From Streptomyces sp. NBC_00377 (GTDB taxonomy: Bacteria; Actinomycetota; Actinomycetes; Streptomycetales; Streptomycetaceae), in NCBI RefSeq assembly GCF_036075115.1, contig NZ_CP107958.1, positions 2,852,001-2,916,000 on the forward strand: a stretch of DNA of 64,000 nucleotides, written 5' to 3'. A model generated the notes under the pieces. That model worked only from the letters and a program-made list of their open reading frames with translations. It was not told the DNA's origin and ran no database searches. Both the position numbers and the translations under genes were made by a program. This document shows, in pieces, positions 61,217 through 64,000 of the stretch. The stretch's first letter is position 1. Every line of letters begins with the position of its first letter.

Positions 61217-61278
61217 ACTTTCGAAGCTACCCCAAAGCCGACAGAAGAGGCCTTTTCATACGGCCGGGGCGGTTGTGG

Positions 61279-64000
<2,722 letters not shown>

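Overview
The window is high-GC DNA (about 70 percent, with G or C at most third codon positions) from an actinomycete, almost certainly a Streptomyces. The evidence is the run of genes mutM-rnc-rpmF ... recG ... ddl-gpsA ... hupS-leuD-leuC-ndgR ... gltX, then two adjacent conservons (cvnA-B-C-D) and accE/accB. From memory this matches the conserved core-chromosome neighbourhood of S. coelicolor and relatives. No species can be named from the sequence alone.

Region 1 (1 to about 10.5 kb) is accessory. Positions 1-6316 hold a tightly packed minus-strand operon typical of a pSAM2-like actinomycete integrative and conjugative element (AICE). It contains a rolling-circle initiator (cut by the window edge), a short DNA cytosine methyltransferase, four small zinc-ribbon-like proteins, a GGDEF protein, three Spd/transfer-type small proteins, a DUF2637 membrane protein, a TraB/FtsK-like double-stranded DNA translocase and a small protein at the operon head. 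The integrase, excisionase and att site are not in the window and probably lie to the left. A 19-bp inverted repeat overlies the operon promoter. Divergent from it are an ABM-domain protein coupled to an XRE-TPR regulator. Further right are a 150-bp near-palindrome, an HNH endonuclease with a ScoMcrA-like head, and an AT-richer spacer with a structured leader in front of a 63-residue membrane protein.

Region 2 (10.6-43.6 kb) is core chromosome. It holds a flavodoxin-fold reductase with a divergent HxlR regulator; DNA repair and RNA/ribosome genes (mutM, rnc, rpmF, DUF177, a coiled-coil septation-type protein, coaD, rsmD, recG); an Hsp90-like ATPase coupled to a 995-residue TPR protein; a DAK2/FakA-type kinase; rpmB; thiamine kinases (thiD, thiL); D-Ala-D-Ala ligase; phospholipid genes (gpsA, plsC); an F420 guanylyltransferase; hupS; leuD-leuC with the divergent IclR regulator ndgR; a DUF4188/MerR divergent pair; five tRNA genes (three Glu-CTC, two Gln-CTG); a HAD phosphatase; gltX; and a fumarylacetoacetate-hydrolase family enzyme.

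Region 3 (43.6-54.9 kb) is two tandem conservons. Each encodes a membrane histidine-kinase-like CvnA, a roadblock CvnB, a DUF742 CvnC and a Ras-like GTPase CvnD. The two cvnD genes share a 200-bp tract with one mismatch, which looks like gene conversion.

Region 4 (54.9-64 kb) holds acyl-CoA carboxylase epsilon and beta subunits, a YceI-like protein with repeats around its promoter, an amidase-like protein, a secreted trypsin, a TPM-like membrane protein with a glycine-rich tail, and a GH3 beta-glucosidase cut by the right edge.
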